Source of the DNA: Reticulitermes lucifugus | Lineage: Eukaryota; Arthropoda; Insecta; Blattodea; Rhinotermitidae | Assembly (NCBI GenBank): GCA_026260175.1 | Contig: JAKCWW010005055.1 | Coordinates: 16,652-38,253, forward strand | Reading direction: 5' to 3' | Length of the DNA stretch: 21,602 nucleotides | Shown here: positions 15,867 to 21,602 of the stretch, in pieces | Numbering within the stretch: the first letter of the stretch is position 1 | Layout: the number at the start of each line of letters is the position of its first letter | The notes under the pieces: generated by a model | The model's database searches: none | What the model saw: the letters and a program-made list of their open reading frames with translations, nothing else | Told to the model about the DNA's origin: nothing | Position numbers and translations under genes: made by a program

Positions 15867-18800
15867 CAGATGTGTAACAGTTGACACAGAGAATGTACAA
15901 CATTAAATCTCCGTTTGTAGTTGTACCTGTAGTGGACTATGAAAATCCACCTGGTGACTGGTTACTTCTCTCCTGTATTTCAGTAAGCCTCGGCGCAATT
16001 AGCAGTACATGCACTCACAGAAACACTGCATATCGTGAACAGTTTCACAAACAAAACGGGGTTAAAGAGAATGTCAAAAGGAGGAAATGGTGTTTTAATT
16101 ATGTTAGCCTACATAAGAGTAATTTTTCTTCAAATCTGGATCATTATAAATACAATTATTTGCTTATTTCTGATTTGGCAGCCAAGTTAAATTATTAGCC
16201 TAGACTGAATAGTCTCCCTCCTCTGTCACATCATTACATTGTATGATTATGCTTGCCTTTTTGGTTTTATGTTTGTACACCTGGTAAGAATTTGCATTGA
16301 ATTTGATAAAGACTGGGCCTGTATCAAACTGTAAAAATGTTTGTATTTAAATTTGTATTATGCCCACGTACGAAGTGTTTTCTAACAAGGGTTTAGAACT
16401 CACTCATTCATTAAGCTGGTAAAGAATGGCAGAGATGCGGACTTTTCACGTATGAAGTATATAACTCGTGACAGGACATGACGGGCAAAATGTCCTCGTT
16501 TTCGAGTCACGTTCCACGCGTTGCGCAAGCGTGAACTTGTTATGTAACAATGATTCAAGTTCAACGATGGGCAGAGGAGAGAGAATCCCAGTTCGTGATG
16601 GTCTATGTACGTTTCATTTCAGTGGATTGAAGGAAACGGCTGTCTTGTATCTTTAAAGAACCATTTTAATAAAATTGTTTAAAGTATAGATAGAAATGAT
16701 ATGAATTAAGAAGACGATGATTAAGACATATCTTTGAAACATTGTAATGTTTGAATTGTATCAATGATGCATAAACAGATTGAACCACTTTTATGTAAAG
16801 ATGATGTGTACAGTCGATTAGACTTCGCATACCGGAATTGATAGCATAAGTGTTTTATGCGTCTTTTCCACAAAAAAAAAGGAAAACGTAATTTATGTAT
16901 AAAAACTGTTTTGGACACTTATAGCAAAACTTTGTTTTAATCTACCTTAATAATGATAATAATAATAATGTGTTTGATTAAACAACCTTAAAGTGAATTC
17001 TTGCAGTTCATAAGGAAATAAATATTTCAAAACTGTATGTTAACATGTGTTACATGTATGTGGTTGTGCTGAACTAGCTTAATGCCATTCAGGTCTGTAG
17101 AACACTGTCGTGGTGTGTCCGAAGATAGATGGCGCCTCGGAGCACACACTGTGTGTCATAGACGGCCAGTTACACGCATCGGTATCACTGGTCGCAGTAA
17201 CCTTGCGGGTAAGAAAGCACTTGGCGTGTTCACAGTGAAGCTGGCCGTCGCACAACTCTCGGGGGTTCCCAAAGTGCGACATGCGATCTTTCGATCATTC
17301 GGGTGTATTTAGCCTGAACCTCCTGTTTAACTGCAAGTAATCGGAAATTTAATTAATTCTCAAGGAAGGATTTTATATATTTTCAAAGCTGACCTCATTA
17401 ACGTTTTAATTGATACTAAGTATTATTAAAATAAGAGTTCCTCAGCCCAATTTTTATATAGTCAATCACCTATTTTGATAATGGTGTAGCTTGCCTGAAA
17501 TCACGCCTATAATAAGACATTCCGAAAATGGCCAATGAGGTCGTGAGATCAACAGGAATATGAACGTCATAAAAACTGGGAAGTCTTAATAGTTTCTCAT
17601 TTGTTTTTGCCGTCCAGTTTGCTTCCAACATGTTTTGTGGCACTGACCAGCCTGTTAAGTCCACGCACTAGAGGTTTAGAATTTACTCGCAATATTTGTT
17701 GTGATGTAATTTGGGAACTCCTGATATTTAAAACAATCTTTTTGTCTGATCCTACAAACTCACTCACTTAAGCAGTAACTTTATCTCGTTTATACCTATA
17801 CGAGGTTCTCAGGATACCGCATCACAAGGTTTTGCTTTTCAACCAACCAGTTTTCAATTATATATATTATATATATGTGTGTGCGTGTGTGTGTACCTTA
17901 ATGCCAGAATAATGAAAAGAAAAGGAAAATACATTTAATACAAGATGTGCTGTCTATTTTGAATGGGCGTTCTGTGTTTATTTCCAGTTATTTTTGATGA
18001 AAAGCCCAACCAACTGAAAGTGTTATAAAATCCCTAAAAAATAGCAAATAAAGATATGAAAACATGCTGTAATAACGGCTAATTATTTTAGTTATCAATT
18101 CTGTGGTGTTAGCGATGCAGAAGGTTAAGTAGAATCTTGGCCGTGACAAAGTAACATGCGTCGCTGGATTCATCTGATTAAAAGGATCATGTGAAAACAG
18201 AGTTGTGCTACTGAATAAAAATGCTCGCCATCCATTGACATCATGAAATACGTAAGTATTCTGCTGCACAAACGTCTAAAGTTGTTTATCCTCTTGAAAA
18301 GTTTTTACTGACTTAACCCTCATTTCTTTAGCACCACAGAATTTTGCCATTAAAATCCCCCTCTTACAGTGCGTACCTATTCCCCCTCCCACTTGACCCC
18401 AAACATTAGAAGCTGCTGCCCATTGCCTGCTGACATTTAAAGACAAATTCCAATGTTTTTGACAGTGCTGTATTGTACTTAGAATTACGTGGCGTCTGGA
18501 GTTCTGGTATAAGAAAAGTGTTTCGGAGTGTGGATCTGTTTCTTTCTTCGGATGAAAGAGCGTAGAGCCCTACTGCGTTGTGTCCAATATTAAGAGCGAT
18601 TCTAGGCAGCAATAGAGAGTAGCTCATTTCATCGTCGAAACCAGCTTAGTACGAACCCTCCGTACTCTTAACGCCTAATGACGGCAGCAACCATTTCTGA
18701 AACTGTTTTCATTTTTTTGAATACGAGGCGGTAGACAAAGTCCCAAGAACGGAGCAATCTCAAGCTAAAAGACGATCTTCGGATCGACTGACCTGCAACG

Positions 18801-19344
18801 AGGCTCATGTTCTGGGAACTTGAGTTTTACGTGTTTTCATGATGCAGTTTCTGTAGCTTACAGTGACGACACATGCCACTAAGCATGCAGTATGTATTAA
18901 ATGATGTGGATGTTCGAGTAAAGGAAGTCGCTGTCATTTCTGTTTGTCCCGCTTCATGTTGTGTCATTTATTGCTTCATGTGCTTCTTCTTTCGTTTAAT
19001 TTTGTGTTGACGTTTTAGGATAATTTTCATCCCAATTTCTTTGGATCATTCAAAGAAGAGAGGGGAGAGATATTATGAAATATGTTAAAATACAGTAGAT
19101 AGTTTATTCAGAACATAGTTATGAGTGCTGTAGCCTGTAGAACGGACAGTAATTTATGCCTCTGCAGTGTGAAATCTCTACTGATGGTGTTCCCATTAAT
19201 AATAGACTTGTATCTACAGTGAACAGACATGAAGGTCACTGATAAATGCAAAACAGTAAAGTAGGCATTCGGAAACTGCACTGCTTTCCACTTTCGTTTA
19301 ACGCTTTAAAGCACTATTTAAAAGTTCACCCTAGAATAGGTGTA
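15867..19344. other. Long stretch without recognised gene
   Basis: About 3.5 kb of AT-rich DNA. An open frame at 15881-16198 (105 codons) shows no domain. Simple repeats are (AAT)n at about 16949-16970, an A9 run near 16872-16880, and a TA/TG tract at about 17858-17895. The patch 17080-17290 is GC-richer, with short inverted repeats GACGGCCAG/CTGGCCGTC (17161-17169 with 17241-17249), and may be an old element. AATAAA occurs at 16668 and 17017. Confidence 0.3.
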
Positions 19345-19568
19345 GTTCTGTCCCATGAACCTCTGCGCTAGATGGGGGTGGATGGTCAACGCCAAGCCCC
19401 GGCCGCTTTACCCCCGCAAAAGAGGCCCAGTAACCATTGTACAGGAGGCTGGGTGGGACCCAGGGCCGGTCTGGACGGTTGCGGAAAATTTCACCCCCCA
19501 CCGGGATTCGATCCCCGAACCGTCCAGCCCGTAGCGAGTCGCTACCGACTACGCTATCTCGGACCACC
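19345..19568 (-). mobile_element. SINE family B, best-preserved copy
   Basis: The reverse complement begins GGTGGTCCGAGATAGCGTAG, with an A-box-like TAGCGTAGTCGG and B-box GGGGATCGAATCCC. The body contains CCGTCCAGACCGGCCCTGGG and ends near CATCCACCCCCATCTAGCGC. Minus-strand translation gives RDSVVGSDSLRAGRFGDRIP and [20 protein letters not shown], peptides I recall as widespread SINE-derived frames in insect annotations. It is markedly GC-rich and not a gene. Confidence 0.8.
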
Positions 19569-19799
19569 TGTATTTAATATCTGCTTTAACTTCGAAAGAC
19601 CGTGCATTTTGCTCACACGATGTAGATACAGGCTTTATTGATATTTTTGTACGATGTACAGAAAAGCAGCTGTAGTTTCAACAAAATATTAACAATGGAA
19701 TGTGATAACACATGTCTTGTTACCGTAAACTTAGAGGGAACAAGCAAGTGTAGCGTAAGCAAAATTATTTTTTGAGATGACATATTCCCGTTGTTTTGA

Positions 19800-19842
19800 C
19801 TCAAATCAGTCATAAACAAATTCTGTGTATGACTGATTTGAG
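19800..19842. repeat. 15-bp perfect hairpin
   Basis: CTCAAATCAGTCATA (19800-19814) and TATGACTGATTTGAG (19828-19842) pair perfectly around a 13-base loop. After one mismatch, three further pairs extend the stem. It lies in a non-coding AT-rich stretch. Confidence 0.8.
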
Positions 19843-20009
19843 ACAACATATATCTAAGCAAAATCAGTTTGTGGGTTTGAAGTTTATTGCGATCCATAAT
19901 GTTTTGCAAACCTTAATTTGAATAATTTTCTTTGAGTCTTTCTTGAGCCGTCACTCTATAGCAGATGTACGTACAGTTTACTAGATGGCCTCCGCAGAGC
20001 ACAGATATA

Positions 20010-20129
20010 TGACTGACGGTTTTTATTGAAGGGCCCCGCAGCAGATGCTACGGACGCACCGCAGCCTTAAGGCTTATTGTGCAACCCTATGATAAAGATG
20101 ATTTGTTTTTTCCATGGAGTGACTGACGG
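20010..20129 (+). mobile_element. Family G copy 2 with 10-bp target duplication
   Basis: The G unit (20028-20103) is about 91% identical to 3151-3226. TGACTGACGG stands at both 20010-20019 and 20120-20129, bracketing about 100 bp. That is what a retroposition-type target-site duplication looks like, so G seems to be a very short mobile unit, or a strongly 5'-truncated copy of one, ending in a GAT-rich tail. Confidence 0.6.
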
Positions 20130-20708
20130 CTACTACCCCTATTTTTATATATTTTCATCACAGCGGGATGTCCCACATAAAAATATATGGGAACCGCTGA
20201 ATTAGATGAATTTCAGGCCACAAATTATTAATGTAAAAGCGTTTTGGATATCTGATACGTAGAATAAGCAATAAAATTGTACTGATTTTCATGGCTCCAG
20301 TATTCAAAATACGAAATAAACATCATACGTAGTAGCTTACTTTATGATTTAAATACGGTATTTGTTTTTACGTTGCAAAATTCGATGCAGATGGTGGCCT
20401 GAACTCGGAAGTGCCTGCAACCTGTTTATTGCCAGATGTAACGCACAGAATATCGCTAATTCCAAAACCATTGAACAAAATCCTCAGCCAGTTCCATCCA
20501 CTCCCATCTTCATAAGCTTTCAACATAGAAGTGTATCTTCGTCTCTCTTTAATGTGACCTTTTTGCAGAAGGTTTCACTTTATAATTCTGTTAGGCATTG
20601 TTTGTCTCCTGACCCATTGGTTACCATATCAGGTCGTTATAATGGTCACGGGTGTATGGACTTCACAGGTCCAATATTTTGTCTGGTGAAGTTTACAGCA
20701 TTGCCAGT

Positions 20709-21080
20709 GTAAGTCGCGGATAAGTGGTTGACACTCCTTCGTATTGGGAAGGTCCCGGGTTCTAATATCGGTTAATGCTTCTCATGATTTTCTCAGTTCC
20801 TTCAGAAAGCTTGGACATTGTGCCTTAAATAGCCAACGACATATCCACGTTTCTCCCAGATCACCATTAGTAATCAGATAGCTGGTGTCACATAAGTAGT
20901 ATAAATGCTGCGAAGTATCGTTAAATGAATCAAGGAGAGAACGTCGAGATGGACTGATCCCCCATTCAAGGAGTCTCACCACGTGTCTGAAAGTTTCACA
21001 AAAGCAGAAATACTTGTGAGGCGAGAAATGGCAGGAATGATCCGTGCAAGCAAAAGAATAAGTAGATGATGATGATGATG
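20709..21080 (+). mobile_element. SINE family C with (GAT)n tail
   Basis: A tRNA-like head has an A-box-like GATAAGTGGTTGAC (about 20719) and B-box-like CCCGGGTTCTAATATC (about 20754). The body includes ATTGTGCCTTAAATAGCC and ends in GATGATGATGATGATG (21065-21080). Length is about 370 bp. The antisense 167-codon frame across it (20782-21285) has no domain and is a chance frame. No target-site duplication is seen. Confidence 0.6.
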
Positions 21081-21602
21081 TCACTACGCCAGCCAGAAAT
21101 TCCCTTCGGTTCGCATAATCAAGATATAAAAAACATTTTAATGCTAATGTAGCAGAGCTGCGGGCCGAGAGATTGATTCGATCGAGCAATATGTAACGGA
21201 TGATCCGCTTTTGCATGATGACCAACATTTTTAACATCGTGGACCACATGGACACGAGGTTTGAAGTTCGCATGATAGAATACACATGATAAATTTATCT
21301 CGTAAGACCGCATAAAACTTACGAGGGTATCAGTAGGTAAGGACTGTTATATTATAACGTTTGGCTGTAACAAGAGTAGTTTTCCTGTACAAAGAAGCAT
21401 TTTATTCACTATCAAGGAATGTCACAAAATAAGGTACCAACCATTCTGATGCCGAGAACTTTATACATACATACTCGTACATACATACATATATACATTC
21501 TATGGATCCATAATTTTGTCACAAGACAAGAGGATGTGGAATAAGTCATAACATACAAAATCTTACAAAATGTACATTGCAAAATGCTTTAAACATTCTA
21601 TG
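21081..21602. other. No gene recognised; ATAC microsatellite
   Basis: AT-rich to the window end, with a (TACA)n-type tract at about 21463-21499. Nothing else is supported. Confidence 0.35.

Noticed and set aside
20624-20705. Possible SINE A fragment (CACGGGTGTATGGACTTCAC...)
   Set aside because: Only a few short words match SINE A, and the order breaks after about 15 bases.
20782-21285. 167-codon minus-strand frame, the longest outside Tent5
   Set aside because: It runs antisense through SINE C, includes a serine run encoded by the (GAT)n tail read in reverse, and has no domain.
1-21602. CRISPR array, bacterial operon or phage content
   Set aside because: The only regular repeat is the 53-bp head-to-tail array without spacers. 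The gene content, the SINEs and the splice signals are eukaryotic.

Overview
The window looks like nuclear DNA of an insect. It is AT-rich, repeat-laden and intergenic for most of its length, with one clearly recognisable protein-coding exon. That exon (12017-13234, + strand) encodes a full-length TENT5/FAM46 non-canonical poly(A) polymerase of 405 residues and is much more GC-rich than its surroundings. The repeat families include tRNA-derived SINEs whose chance translations give peptides such as AMAQAVSRRPLTA and SVVG..LRAGR. I recall these as common spurious proteins in cockroach, termite and other hemimetabolous insect assemblies, so a polyneopteran-type host is likely. The species cannot be named from this sequence.

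Layout. 1-10.3 kb is gene-poor and built of old mobile DNA: a piggyBac-like MITE with TTAA flanks (258-592), four copies of SINE family A, two of the three copies of SINE family B, and several unnamed dispersed families (called D, E, F and G here). At 10.34-10.56 kb there is a perfect four-copy 53-bp tandem repeat, followed by a GC-rich unclassified block. At 10.87-10.92 kb a CCAAT/CRE/RFX X-box cluster looks like a promoter. A plausible non-coding first exon ends at a good splice donor at 11219/11220. The inferred first intron (11220-11968) contains a 16-bp palindrome and five spaced GAAAGYAATA-like motifs. The coding exon follows.

Downstream, 13.2-15.4 kb is AT-rich, without repeats I recognise, and may hold the 3' UTR. 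At 15412-15866 lies a 455-bp foldback element with two 216-bp arms. Each arm carries a hammerhead-ribozyme-like core of the kind known in Penelope-like retroelements; the right-arm copy is the better preserved. From 15.9 to 19.3 kb I see no gene. The last 2.3 kb holds a third SINE B, a 15-bp perfect hairpin, a second G repeat with a 10-bp target-site duplication, and a third SINE type with a (GAT)n tail.

The only functional unit I can defend is the TENT5 gene with its probable upstream promoter and 5' UTR intron. Most other short reading frames are chance frames or translations of SINEs. The most unusual structures are the foldback/hammerhead-like element, the 53-bp perfect array, and the palindromic CACGTG site four bases before the TENT5 start codon.
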